Source of the DNA: Brachybacterium faecium DSM 4810 | Lineage (GTDB): Bacteria; Actinomycetota; Actinomycetes; Actinomycetales; Dermabacteraceae | Direction of reading: 5' to 3' | Assembly: GCA_000023405.1 (NCBI GenBank) | Contig: CP001643.1 | Location: 310,001 to 374,000 of the forward strand | DNA length: 64,000 bases | In this document: piece by piece, positions 53,540 through 62,197 of the stretch | Layout: every line of letters begins with the position of its first letter | Numbering within the stretch: position 1 is the first letter of the stretch | Made by a program: the position numbers and the translations under genes | The notes under the pieces: model-generated | What the model saw: only the letters and a program-made list of their open reading frames with translations | Told to the model about the DNA's origin: nothing | The model's database searches: none

Positions 53540-54487
53540 TCAGGCCAGCGGCAGCGCGGAGTCGGCGCGGGTGGCGCGGTCGTGCAGGTCGATGAGCTGC
53601 AGCTCGACGGCCGACGGGGCCGGGCCGGCCACGTCGAGCAGACGGCACACGGCGAACTCCCGTGAGGCGACCCGATAGCGCTCGACCCAGTCTCGGTGCA
53701 CGGCGTCGGCCGCGGTGCGGGTGCCCAGCTGCTCGAAGCGGTCCACCGAGATCCGCCACGGCTTCGGCGTGAGCCGCGCCCGGTAGGAGTCGTGGACCCG
53801 GCACAGGAGCATGTACAGCTGGTCGCTGCGCAGCTGCTCCATGAGCTGCCGGGCGCGGTCGCTGCTCGGGCCGGCGTGTGCTCCCGCGATGAGCAGGCGG
53901 AACCCGCCGCGGGTGCGGTAGGTGCGCACGCCCAGAGCGGGATGGTCGGCGGTGAACGCCCGGATCGTCTCGAGCACGCGGGTGGCCGCCGGATCCTCGA
54001 CATCGGGCCCGCCGCCGGCGCGGCCTCCGTCGGCGCCCTGCACCTCGGCCTCGTGCGCGCGGGCGTCGCGGCCGTCGGACTTCCGGCCGCCGAACAGGCG
54101 CGCCAGCAGGCCGGGCCGCGTGCCGGCGCGCGAGCGCCGGGACGGCTCGGGCAGGTCGATGTCGCTGATCAGCAGCGCGTCGGTGTTCAGCACGGCGGTG
54201 CCGTAGCGGTTGCGGGTGATCGCCGCGATGAGGGCACCGCCCTCGCCGTGGATCTCCTCGAGCAGCTCCTCCGGCAGCCGGCGCTCGGGGTAGTACTCAT
54301 GCCCCGAGGTGCCGTGCTGCGTCGGGCCTCCCGCGGCGACGAGGCGCTCCATCCGTGCCCGTGCGTCGCGCTCCGCCTCCTGCACGGACTGGTCCGACCA
54401 GCCGTGGATGGTCAGGGCGAAGGTGCCGGTGCCGGGGAAGGTGTGCGTCTCGCGGAGGGTGGCCCAGTGGCGGGGGATCGGCTGCAT
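53540..54487 (-). CDS. Conserved protein of unknown function
   Basis: The 315-residue protein has no signal peptide or membrane helix. The N-terminal third (TFALTIHGWSDQSVQEAERDARARM, YYPERRLPEELLEEI, RNRYGTAVLNTDALLISDIDLPE) resembles proteins annotated only as hypothetical in actinobacteria. A disordered, charged linker follows, and then a segment with RVLETIRAFTADHPALGVRTYRTRGGFRLLIAGA that looks like a small alpha/beta domain, perhaps of the archaeal-eukaryotic-primase type; this is a weak impression. No function assigned. It diverges from the DUF421 gene. Confidence 0.8.
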   Translation of the reverse strand: MQPIPRHWATLRETHTFPGTGTFALTIHGWSDQSVQEAERDARARMERLVAAGGPTQHGTSGHEYYPERRLPEELLEEIHGEGGALIAAITRNRYGTAVLNTDALLISDIDLPEPSRRSRAGTRPGLLARLFGGRKSDGRDARAHEAEVQGADGGRAGGGPDVEDPAATRVLETIRAFTADHPALGVRTYRTRGGFRLLIAGAHAGPSSDRARQLMEQLRSDQLYMLLCRVHDSYRARLTPKPWRISVDRFEQLGTRTAADAVHRDWVERYRVASREFAVCRLLDVAGPAPSAVELQLIDLHDRATRADSALPLA

Positions 54488-54562
54488 CCTTCGACGGTAG
54501 CGCAGCCTCCGCGGCCCGGGCCGGCGGGCGGGAGCGGTGGGCCTGTGCGCGAGACTGGAGGT

Positions 54563-55126
54563 ATGACTTTCCTGCAGGAGCTCTGGTTCCAGATCGGCGC
54601 CTCACCTGCCGGTGCGCTCGGCGTGCTCATCGCGAGCGTCGCCCTCTACCTGGTGTTCACGCTGATCCTCCAGCTCGCCGGGCCGCGGCTCAGCGCGAAC
54701 CCGTCGATGCTGAGCTTCGCGGTGATGGCGCTGCTGGGCTCGCTCGTGGCCCGCGCGATCCTCGGCAACACCCCCACGCTCGTGGGCGGGCTGATCGCCG
54801 TGACCACGCTGCTGGTCATGGAGTACACGATCGGCAGGCTCCGCCTGGGCGTGGATCGCGTGTTCAGCCGGCGCGGGCCCCGGCCCACGGTCGTGATGGT
54901 CCACGGCCACGTGCTGCGCTGGCACCTGCGCCATCTCGGGCTGCGGGAGGCGCAGCTGCTCACCCTGCTGCGACGCGGCGGTGTGCGCCATGTGCAGGAC
55001 ACGGATCTGGTGATCCTCGAGCCGCGCGGCGGGCTGACCGTCGTGCGTCGCGGCGACACGATCGACGAACGGCTGGTGCAGGGCGTCCGCGGCGCCGGGA
55101 TCATCCCCCGCTCCCTGCTGAGCTGA
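54563..55126 (+). CDS. DUF421/YetF-like membrane protein
   Basis: The 187-residue protein has three membrane helices in the first 95 residues and a soluble C-terminal domain (PTVVMVHGHVLRWHLRHLGLREAQLLTLLRRGGV) typical of the YetF/DUF421 family. The function of the family is not settled. CTGGAGGT precedes ATG 54563. It ends before a large palindromic terminator-like element. Confidence 0.87.
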   Translation: MTFLQELWFQIGASPAGALGVLIASVALYLVFTLILQLAGPRLSANPSMLSFAVMALLGSLVARAILGNTPTLVGGLIAVTTLLVMEYTIGRLRLGVDRVFSRRGPRPTVVMVHGHVLRWHLRHLGLREAQLLTLLRRGGVRHVQDTDLVILEPRGGLTVVRRGDTIDERLVQGVRGAGIIPRSLLS

Positions 55127-55165
55127 CCGGCCCGCGCCGCACAGCCCCGTACGCGGCCCGGCAGA

Positions 55166-55226
55166 CGGAATCGTCAGGTTCTGTGCCGTCCCGCTGCGGG
55201 ACATGGCTCAGAACCTGACGATTCCG
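55166..55226. terminator. Large palindrome with 18-bp perfect arms between convergent genes
   Basis: CGGAATCGTCAGGTTCTG (55166-55183) is perfectly inverted at 55209-55226. The loop holds a second hairpin, GTCCCG/CGGGAC. It may terminate both the DUF421 and osmC-like genes, or belong to a dispersed palindromic repeat class like the one at 12383-12449. Confidence 0.6.
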
Positions 55227-55260
55227 CGGGGCCCCGGGGTGCGCCGGGGCGCGAGTCGGG

Positions 55261-55698
55261 TCAGGCCAGGGTGGCCTTGAGGGTGATGTCCACGCCGGCC
55301 AGGGCCTTGGAGACCGGGCAGCTGGACTTCGCCTCGTCGGCGATCCGCTGGAAATCATCCTCGTCGATGCCGTCGATCTTCGCGGTGACGGTCAGCTCGA
55401 TGCCGGTGATGCCGCCCTCGCCGATGTTGAAGCCGACGGCGGCCGCGGTGTCCACGGAGGTGGGCGGCGTGCCGTTCTCGGCGAGCATGTTGGAGAACTG
55501 CATCGAGTAGCAGGCCGCGTGCGCGGCGCCGAGCAGCTCCTCGGGGGAGGTGGTGCCCTTCTCCGACTCCTCGGAGCGGGCCTTCCAGCTGAGGTCGAAG
55601 GTGCCGAGCTGCGAGGTGTCCAAGGTGGTGGTCCCGGAGCCTGCGAGCAGATCGCCCTTCCAGGCGGTGGAGGCGTTGCTGACGACGGTGCGGGGCAT
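55261..55698 (-). CDS. OsmC/Ohr-family peroxide-reducing protein
   Basis: The 145-residue protein has the OsmC fold with both redox Cys: HAACYSMQFSNML and SSCPVSKAL. Family members reduce organic hydroperoxides with dihydrolipoamide or mycothiol. ATG 55698 follows GAAGGAG. The 166-base gap upstream (55699-55864) contains a possible TAGCGT -10 box at 55757-55752 and the terminator of the next gene, and no other gene. Confidence 0.92.
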   Translation of the reverse strand: MPRTVVSNASTAWKGDLLAGSGTTTLDTSQLGTFDLSWKARSEESEKGTTSPEELLGAAHAACYSMQFSNMLAENGTPPTSVDTAAAVGFNIGEGGITGIELTVTAKIDGIDEDDFQRIADEAKSSCPVSKALAGVDITLKATLA

Positions 55699-55820
55699 GG
55701 TGACTCCTTCGGTCGAGGGTCGCGCCCGCGCTCCTGCGGGGCGCTCCTGCCACGCTAGCCCGGACCGCTCCCCACGTCGATGCCTGGTCGATCCGAGGTC
55801 GAGGGGCCGGGAGCCGCTGG

Positions 55821-55854
55821 CCGCCGTGCGCCGGCGGCGGGGCGCGGACGGCGG
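55821..55854 (-). terminator. Hairpin after the 55865 lipoprotein gene
   Basis: CCGCCGTGCGCC (55821-55832) and GGCGCGGACGGCGG (55841-55854) form a GC-rich stem with a small bulge, about ten bases beyond the lipoprotein stop. Confidence 0.5.
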
Positions 55855-55864
55855 TCCCGGGGTC

Positions 55865-56281
55865 TCAGCCGGCGTCGTCGAGGGTGACCCGTCCCGCGCA
55901 GATCCCCGTGATCTCCAGGCGCACGCCGTCGATCTCGAGCACGTCGCCCACCTGCTGGGCCATGAACACACGGTCCCTGCCGGGCAGGTCGCTGGGCGGG
56001 GAGGTCTGCCAGGCGATGTTGGCGACGGGGGGAGTGGCCGTGTGGTCGACGACATTCGCGGTCAGCGAGATCCGCCCGCCGGAGCCGGTCGTCGGCGCGG
56101 CTGCCCCGTCCGGCCCTTCGACGCCTTCGCGGAGCTGGTAGGCATAGGTGTCGGGGCAGGTCATCGCATCCTCCTCGGGTTCACCCTCGGGCCCATCGGT
56201 CCCAGGGGCGACGGGGTCGTCGGGGGTGCACGCGGCGAGGCCGAGGAGCACCGGGACCATCACCAGGTCACGTCGTCGCAC
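55865..56281 (-). CDS. Small lipoprotein adjacent to the WXG100-calpain gene
   Basis: The 138-residue protein starts with MRRRDLVMVPVLLGLAAC, a lipoprotein signal with lipobox LAAC. The mature part is acidic at first and then forms strands (RISLTANVV, IAWQTSPPS, RVFMAQQVGDVLEIDGVRLEI), ending in a Cys-containing TGICAGRVTLDD. GTG 56281 lies nine bases after the end of the calpain gene, so they are one operon. An inhibitor or immunity role against the protease is inference from position and surface location. Confidence 0.75.
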   Translation of the reverse strand: MRRRDLVMVPVLLGLAACTPDDPVAPGTDGPEGEPEEDAMTCPDTYAYQLREGVEGPDGAAAPTTGSGGRISLTANVVDHTATPPVANIAWQTSPPSDLPGRDRVFMAQQVGDVLEIDGVRLEITGICAGRVTLDDAG

Positions 56282-56290
56282 AGGCCCTCC

Positions 56291-57861
56291 TCAGTACGTC
56301 CCGGCGCCGCTGAAGTAGTCATCGAACTCCTCCGGGGTGAGCACGAGCGGCGGCTTGTCGGGGCCGTGCGGGTTGGAGAACTCATAGTAGGTGGTGCCGT
56401 CCGCCGTATAGGAGTCGGTGAGGACGAAGACGTGGTTGGTGACGTAGGCGGGGTCGCCCTTCGCCGTATCGGTCGCACTGTCCGAGTTCGGTGTCAGCAC
56501 CGCCACCGGCGCGCCGTCGCGGTCGTACGTCGCCGCGAGGTCCTGCACGTCCACGGAATCGACGGAGCCTTCGGGCGTCAGATACGGGGCGGCCTGGTCC
56601 CAGCCCCCGACGATGGCCTCGTACTGGCCGGGGTCGTAGGCGCTGTCGTCCTGGAAGCTGGCCGCCATGGCCTTCTCCACGTATGCGACCCACAGCGCCG
56701 AGGAGTCGCCGTCGCCGAAGTCGGCACCACCGGGGCCCGCGTAGGCGCCCTGGTAGCTGCCATCCGACCGCATCGGGAGATCGTCGGTGACCGTCACATC
56801 CCGCGGGTTGCCCGCGTGGTCGTAGAGGGTCACGGTGACGGTCCCGTCCCCGTTGTCGACCACGTGCTCGGCGGGCCAGGAGGGGTCCTCGTGCACGACG
56901 GCCAGCAGATTCGCGAGCATCCAGCAGTCCCCGTAGCCCTGCTGGTTCACGTCCATCCACGGCGCGTACTCGACGTCCTCCGCGCCCGGGTTGTCCGCGC
57001 GCTCACGTCGGTACTGGTCGAGGATCTGCTGCTGGACCTCCTCGGACGGCAGGATCGGGGCGTCGCCGGGATCCCCGTACTCGGGGGTGCCCTCGGGAAC
57101 CGTCCCGCGGTCCTCGTCGTCCACGTAGGTGGTCGTGTCGGGCTGGGACTCCGGGAACGCGGCATGGATCTTGTCCCGGAGCCTGGGATCTGCGTCGCGC
57201 AGGGCGTCCGACCAGGTCTCGATGTACGTCCAGTCGTCGCTGCCGCCGAACAGCCGCCATGCCCTGCCATGTGCGCGCAGCGCGTCGGCGAAGGCGGTGA
57301 GATCGGCGGTCGAGGAGCGGTTCAGGAAGTCGCTGAGCTGCTCGGGCGGAGCTCGCGCAGACGTCCGGCGAGCTCGTCGGCCGCCTCGCCCTGGCTCATC
57401 GCGAACGGGTTCCAGCGGAAACTGTCGTCCCCGGCCTGGTCCAGCAGGTCGGAGAGCTCCTCGTACTCCTCGTCGGTGAGCACCTCTGCGATGTCGTCAT
57501 GATGCTCGACAGGGGGTTCCTGCTCAGTGTCATGGGGTGGGACCGGGGAGCGGCCGTCCCCGCCCTGGGCCTCGCCCTCGGCGGCGCTTCCCTCGGCACC
57601 GTCGGCAGCGCTGGCGGCGTCCTGCTCCTCGGCGTGGTGGGAGGCCTGTGCGCCTCGGTCCTCCAGATCTGCGCAGGCGGCGTCGATGTCGCCCGCCAAC
57701 GCTCTCCACCGCTGCCGGAAGTCCTCGGCATCGGGGCCCGTCCAGCCGGCCGAGCCCACGGCGGCGTCGATCCGGCCCCGAGCCTCACGGAGCGTGCGTG
57801 CGCTCCGTCCGCTGTGCACGCCGAAGGCGTCCAGCGCGCGAGTGTCTGCTCCACAGAACAT
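56291..57861 (-). pseudogene. WXG100-calpain (C2) protease gene with a single frameshift
   Basis: From ATG 57861 (AGGGGG upstream) the frame encodes a helical domain with the WXG100 hairpin: TLREARGRIDAAV, SAGWTGPDAEDFRQRW. An acidic linker and DEEYEELSDLLDQ follow, with the frame closing at 57322. The natural continuation is in the next frame: PPEQLSDFLNRSS, GGSDDWTYIETW, then a calpain-like cysteine protease with QQGYGDCWMLANLLAV (oxyanion Gln, catalytic Cys), TNHVFVLTDS (His) and EFSNPHG (Asn). One missing base near 57349-57355 explains the shift, and no start codon lies in the second frame between it and GTG 57124. Protein would be about 523 residues. It could be a sequencing error, a true mutation, or recoding. 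The architecture suggests a type VII-secreted effector or envelope protease. Confidence 0.8.
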
Positions 57862-57905
57862 GATCCCCCTCGTTCCCGGGATCGAGTGTCCCGCTCCGAG
57901 CCGCA

Positions 57906-57937
57906 CCCGTCCATGGGGAGGACTGCCCATGGACGGG
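57906..57937 (-). terminator. Perfect 12-bp hairpin after the purine permease gene
   Basis: CCCGTCCATGGG (57906-57917) is perfectly inverted at 57926-57937 with an eight-base loop. It lies 18 bases beyond the permease stop and before the WXG100-calpain start. Confidence 0.7.
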
Positions 57938-57955
57938 CACGCCGGGCGCCCCGGC

Positions 57956-59899
57956 CTACTGGAGCGACTCGAACTTCCGCACCCACGCGGAGCCGACGGG
58001 GTTCGCGTCGGCCACCATGATGCTGAAGCGATCCCCGGCGATCTCGGCGACCTCGGTCAGCGCCACGCGCCGCTCGTGCTCGCGGGAATGGTCCAGGCGG
58101 CGCACCCCGTCGGCGATGATCGCGGTGAAGGTGTCGGTGCGGCCCAGGAAGGCCACGAACGGCATGTCGAACCGCGAGGCGTAGCGGGCGGAGAGGTCGC
58201 GCACCGCCTCGACGTCCTCCTCGCTGAGGTTGTCCAGGGCGAAGGAGCCCACATCCTGGCTGATCGAACCGGCCTGCTCCTCGTCGGCCGTGACCAGGGT
58301 GGCCATGTCCGGGTAGGCGCGCACCAGATCGTCCTGCTCGGCGCGCTCAGCGGTGAGCACCGCATCCTCGATCGCGGCCCGCAGCGCGGGGGCGTCCTCG
58401 AAGGGCTGGGACTCCCAGGCCCGCTCGAGCGGCCAGGTCGCCCCGTTGAACAGCGACTCGAAGGTGCCCACGAAGGTCTCGCGGTCCATCTCGTTGACCG
58501 CGGAGATGTCGATCCGCTCGCCCTCGGCGGTGGTGGCCACGTTCGCGCCCCGCTGGCGGCCGATGTGGAAGAACAGCAGGTTCAGCACGATCGCGGTCAT
58601 CGCCCCCACGGTCACGCCGGAGGAGACGAACACCTGCGCCCACGAGGGGAACACCTCCGCGATGTCCGGCTTGAAGCTCACCAGCATCGCCAGGCCCAGC
58701 GAGGTGCCGACGATGACGGAGTTGCGGTTGTCGGTGAGATCCACCTTCGACAGGGTCTGGATGCCCACCAGCGCGACCGAGGCGAACAGCGCGAGGGAGG
58801 CGCCACCGAGCACGGGGGAGGGGATCGCGGCGACCACCGCACCGGCCTTCGGCAGCACGCCGAGCACGATCATCAGCACGCCCGCCCCGGCGACCACCCA
58901 GCGGGACTTCACGCGGGTCAGGCGCACCAACCCGATGTTCTGGGCGAAGCAGGTGTAGGGGAAGGAGTTCAGCACGCCGCCCAGCAGGGTCGACAGGCCG
59001 TCCGCGCGGATCGCCTCGGAGATGTTCTTCGGCCGGATCCGCTTGCCGACGATCTCACCGGCGGCGAAGACGTCACCGGTGGTCTCCACCATCGTGATCA
59101 GCATGACGATGATCATCGAGACGATCGCGGTGAGGGAGAAGGTGGGGATCCCGAAGTAGAACGGGGTGGTGACGCCGAAGGCGGAGGCCTCGGTGACGCC
59201 GCTGAAGGAGGTGTCCCCGAGCAGCACCGCCACGATCGTGCCGATCACCAGGCCCAGCAGCACCGCGATCGTGCCCAGGAAGCCGCGGAAGAACCGCTGC
59301 ACCAGCACGATGATCCCCAGGGTGCCCAGCGCGTAGAGGATGTCGCGGGTGGCGGGGGTGCCCTCGGCGTAGTTGGTGATGTCCCCGGCGGAGACGCCCA
59401 GCAGGGTGATGCCCATCGTGGTCAGCACCGTGCCGATCACCACCGGCGGGAAGAACCGCAGGATCCGCGCGAAGTACGGGGCCACCAGGAAGGTGAACAG
59501 GCCCGCGACGATGATCGAGCCGTAGATCATCGGCAGGCCCTCGGCGCCGCCCTCGCCGCCGGTCGCGGCCAGGCCGATCGCGATGATCGGGCTCACCGCG
59601 GTGGTGGTCACGCCCTGGATGATCGGCAGGCGCACCCCCACCTTCCAGAAGCCGACCGACTGGATCAGCGTCGCGATGCCGCAGGTGAACAGGTCCGCGT
59701 TGATGAGGTGGATCGTCTGCTCGGGGGTCAGGTTCAGGCCGGAGGCGATCAGCAGCGGCACGATCACCGCGCCGGCGTAGAACGCCAGCACGTGCTGGAT
59801 CGAGAGCACCGTGAGCCGTGCCGGGGGCGGCACCTGGTCGACGGGATGCCGGCGCGGGGCGGCGTCGGGCACAGGGGCGGGGGCTGCGGCGGTGGTCAT
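57956..59899 (-). CDS. NCS2 purine (xanthine/urate) permease fused to an OHCU-decarboxylase-like domain
   Basis: Residues 1 to about 465 are an NCS2/NAT transporter: SIQHVLAFYAGAVIVPLLIA, and the NAT signature QNIGLVRLTR, whose first Gln is typical of xanthine/urate rather than uracil transporters. From about residue 470 a soluble domain resembles 2-oxo-4-hydroxy-4-carboxy-5-ureidoimidazoline (OHCU) decarboxylase of urate breakdown (VNEMDRETFVGTF, MPFVAFLGRTDTFTAIIADG, LTEVAEIAGDRF). The catalytic His of the family's HP motif is Tyr here (AYPDM, about residue 531) and the S-x2-E-Q motif reads SISQD, so decarboxylation is doubtful. It may sense a urate product and gate uptake (inference). Total 647 residues; no other purine-degradation gene is in the window. 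Confidence 0.88.
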   Translation of the reverse strand: MTTAAAPAPVPDAAPRRHPVDQVPPPARLTVLSIQHVLAFYAGAVIVPLLIASGLNLTPEQTIHLINADLFTCGIATLIQSVGFWKVGVRLPIIQGVTTTAVSPIIAIGLAATGGEGGAEGLPMIYGSIIVAGLFTFLVAPYFARILRFFPPVVIGTVLTTMGITLLGVSAGDITNYAEGTPATRDILYALGTLGIIVLVQRFFRGFLGTIAVLLGLVIGTIVAVLLGDTSFSGVTEASAFGVTTPFYFGIPTFSLTAIVSMIIVMLITMVETTGDVFAAGEIVGKRIRPKNISEAIRADGLSTLLGGVLNSFPYTCFAQNIGLVRLTRVKSRWVVAGAGVLMIVLGVLPKAGAVVAAIPSPVLGGASLALFASVALVGIQTLSKVDLTDNRNSVIVGTSLGLAMLVSFKPDIAEVFPSWAQVFVSSGVTVGAMTAIVLNLLFFHIGRQRGANVATTAEGERIDISAVNEMDRETFVGTFESLFNGATWPLERAWESQPFEDAPALRAAIEDAVLTAERAEQDDLVRAYPDMATLVTADEEQAGSISQDVGSFALDNLSEEDVEAVRDLSARYASRFDMPFVAFLGRTDTFTAIIADGVRRLDHSREHERRVALTEVAEIAGDRFSIMVADANPVGSAWVRKFESLQ

Positions 59900-60080
59900 T
59901 CTCGTCCTCGGGGAGCCGTCGGGCGCGGGGAGCTCGACGTGGGGCTGGGAAGGGGCACGGGCGGGCCGCGCACCAGCGTAGGCCTCGCGCAGGCGGCGCA
60001 GACGGCCGGGTCCCGGAGGATGGACGTGAGATGGCCGTCATCCTGTGGCCGCGACCGGGCCGGGCGGGTAGAAGGGAACG

Positions 60081-61298
60081 GTGACCACCCCTGCTCCCCG
60101 CCGCGGCCGACCCAGGCCCCTGTCCACCCTGTTCGCGGCGTTCGCGGTGGTCGTCATCGCCCTGAACCTGCGCCCGGGCGCGACCAGCGTGGGCCCGCTG
60201 ATGGAGAACGTCGTGGGCGCGTACGGGCAGGGGGCCTTCGCCTCCGGCCTGCTCACCGCGCTGCCGCCGCTCGCCTTCGGCGCGATGGGGCTGCTGGCCG
60301 TGCCGATCTCGCGCCGCCTGGGGCTCACCGGCGCGATCGTCGCCTCCTACGTGGTGGTCGCGCTGGGACTGCTGCTGCGACCTTCGGCCGGCGCCTTCAC
60401 CCTGTTCGTGGTGCTGTCGGTGCTGGGGCTGCTGGGCCCGGCGCTCGGCAACGTGCTGGTCCCGGCGTGGATCAAGCAGCACGGCGGGGGCCGCACCGTC
60501 GCCCTGATGACGGTGTACTCCGTGGTGCTCGCCCTCGGCGGCTCGGCCGGCTCCGCGCTCGCCGTGCCGCTCGCGGGCTCCGGGGTCGACGGATGGAAGG
60601 ACTCCCTGCAGACGTGGGGCGTGATCGCCGCGGTGCCGGTGGTGGTGTGGGCGGTGGTGCTCACCCGCACCGGGCACGACTTCCCGCCCTCCCCGCCGCG
60701 CGGCGAGATCGGCGGCTCGCTGCGCCGCTCACCCACCGCGATCGCGCTCACGGTGATGTTCGCGCTGCAGTCGCTGAACGCCTACACCCAGTTCGGGATG
60801 CTCCCGCAGATCCTCACCGAGGCCGGGATCAGCCCCGCCCGCGCCGGGGTGCTGGTCGCGGTGATCGCCGGCTGGGGCCTGGTGGGCGGACTGGTGATGC
60901 CGACGGTGATCGAGAGGGCCCCGGGCCTGCCCTGGATCGTGGCCAGCTTCGGAGTGCTCACGGTGATCGGCTACCTCGGGCTGCTGCTGGCCCCGACCGT
61001 CAGCCCGCTGCTGTGGGCGTGCGTGCTGGGGATCGGCGGTTTCGCCTTCCCCACCGCGATCGCGCTGCTGCCGGCCCGCACCCGCTCCCCGCTGATCACC
61101 GCCCGCCTCTCCGGCACGGTCCAGCCGATCGGCTACCTGCTGGCCGCGCTGGGACCGATCCTCGCCGGCGCCCTGCTGGGGGTCACCGGCTCCTCCGCCT
61201 CGGTGCTGTGGTTCCTCGCCGGGACCGGTGCGCTGCTGTCCGTGGCCGGGTTCCGGGCCGGGCTGCCCCGGCTCGTGGACCGCGAGATCGCGCCCTGA
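60081..61298 (+). CDS. MFS transporter, CynX/NimT-like
   Basis: The 405-residue protein has twelve helices and the N-terminal pattern VVIALNLRPGATSVGPLMENV of the CynX/NimT (cyanate or nitroimidazole-type) MFS group, with GNVLVPAWIKQH in helix 4 and loop. The substrate is unknown. GTG 60081 is preceded by TAGAAG six bases upstream, a weak leaderless-type -10. It diverges from the purine permease over 181 bases (59900-60080), in which a minus-strand TACGCT (59980-59975) is a possible -10 for the permease. Confidence 0.88.
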   Translation: MTTPAPRRGRPRPLSTLFAAFAVVVIALNLRPGATSVGPLMENVVGAYGQGAFASGLLTALPPLAFGAMGLLAVPISRRLGLTGAIVASYVVVALGLLLRPSAGAFTLFVVLSVLGLLGPALGNVLVPAWIKQHGGGRTVALMTVYSVVLALGGSAGSALAVPLAGSGVDGWKDSLQTWGVIAAVPVVVWAVVLTRTGHDFPPSPPRGEIGGSLRRSPTAIALTVMFALQSLNAYTQFGMLPQILTEAGISPARAGVLVAVIAGWGLVGGLVMPTVIERAPGLPWIVASFGVLTVIGYLGLLLAPTVSPLLWACVLGIGGFAFPTAIALLPARTRSPLITARLSGTVQPIGYLLAALGPILAGALLGVTGSSASVLWFLAGTGALLSVAGFRAGLPRLVDREIAP

Positions 61299-61347
61299 GC
61301 CGCCGCTGAGGCGGTGCCCACGGCACCTTCCGTGGGAAGATGCCCCC

Positions 61348-62175
61348 ATGAGCCTCGTCCGCACCCTGCGCATCCTGGCCTCCCAGCGGCCGTCCACCCC
61401 TCCGCGCGCCGTCGCCGCCCCCGCCCGGGTGGAGCGCCGCCGCCACGCCCACGTGCCCGTGACCTGGATCGACCCGGAGCTGGCGCACACCGCCGCCATC
61501 GTGCACCTGCACGGCGGCTCCTACGTGGCCGGCGAGAGCGCACAGACCTGGGAGATGCTCGAGGAGGTCGCCCGGCGCACCGGTGCGGCCGGGGCGATGC
61601 TCCACTACCGTCTCGCCCCGCGCCACCCCTTCCCGGCCGCCGTCGAGGACGTGCTGCGGGCCCTCGACGAGCTGTCCACCCAGGTGCTGCTGCGGCCCGG
61701 CCGCTGGGTGCTCTCCGGGGACGAGGCCGGGGCCGGGCTCGCGCTCGCCGTCGCGCAGGTCCTCGCCGGCTCCGAGGTGGACTCCCCGGCGGCGGTGCTG
61801 CTGACCTCCCCGTGGGCGGACCTGTCCCGCGAGGCCGCGGAGGAGGACGAGCTGCGCCGCACCGCCGCGACGCTCTACGCCGGCGCCGTGCCCCGCACCG
61901 AGCCGCGGCTCAGCCCCGTGCACGGCGAGCTCTCCGACCTGCCGCCCGTGCACCTGGTCACCGGGCAGCACGACGCGCTGCTGGCGGACAGCCGCCGCCT
62001 CGATGCCGCGCTGACCGCCGCCGGCGCCGCGCACGAGTACCTCGAGGTGCACGGCGGCGGGGACCAGCTCGCGACCCGGGCCGACGGGCCGGCCACGCAG
62101 CAGGCGCGCCGCTTCCTCATCGCCGCGGCCCGCACCGCGATGGGCCTGGACGAGCCCGCCGACGCCGCCCGCTGA
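61348..62175 (+). CDS. HSL-type alpha/beta hydrolase lacking the catalytic serine
   Basis: The 275-residue protein matches the hormone-sensitive-lipase esterase group: oxyanion-hole HLHGGSYVAG, HYRLAPRHPFPAAVEDVLRAL and the acid region TGQHDALLADSRR. The nucleophile elbow, normally GDSAGG, reads GDEAGAG, so Glu replaces Ser, and the last His motif is HGGGDQ. It is therefore unlikely to act as an ordinary esterase and may bind a ligand or a partner. ATG 61348 is six bases after AAGAT; no ribosome-binding site is clear. Confidence 0.85.
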   Translation: MSLVRTLRILASQRPSTPPRAVAAPARVERRRHAHVPVTWIDPELAHTAAIVHLHGGSYVAGESAQTWEMLEEVARRTGAAGAMLHYRLAPRHPFPAAVEDVLRALDELSTQVLLRPGRWVLSGDEAGAGLALAVAQVLAGSEVDSPAAVLLTSPWADLSREAAEEDELRRTAATLYAGAVPRTEPRLSPVHGELSDLPPVHLVTGQHDALLADSRRLDAALTAAGAAHEYLEVHGGGDQLATRADGPATQQARRFLIAAARTAMGLDEPADAAR

Positions 62176-62197
62176 CCACCGGCCCCGGCCGCCGGGC

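Noticed and set aside
57322-57930. A separate 202-residue WXG100 protein ending at 57322
   Set aside because: The last residues after GRLREL are unlike the family, while the next frame continues it naturally; a single frameshifted gene explains both. The start is also better at 57861, where AGGGGG precedes ATG.
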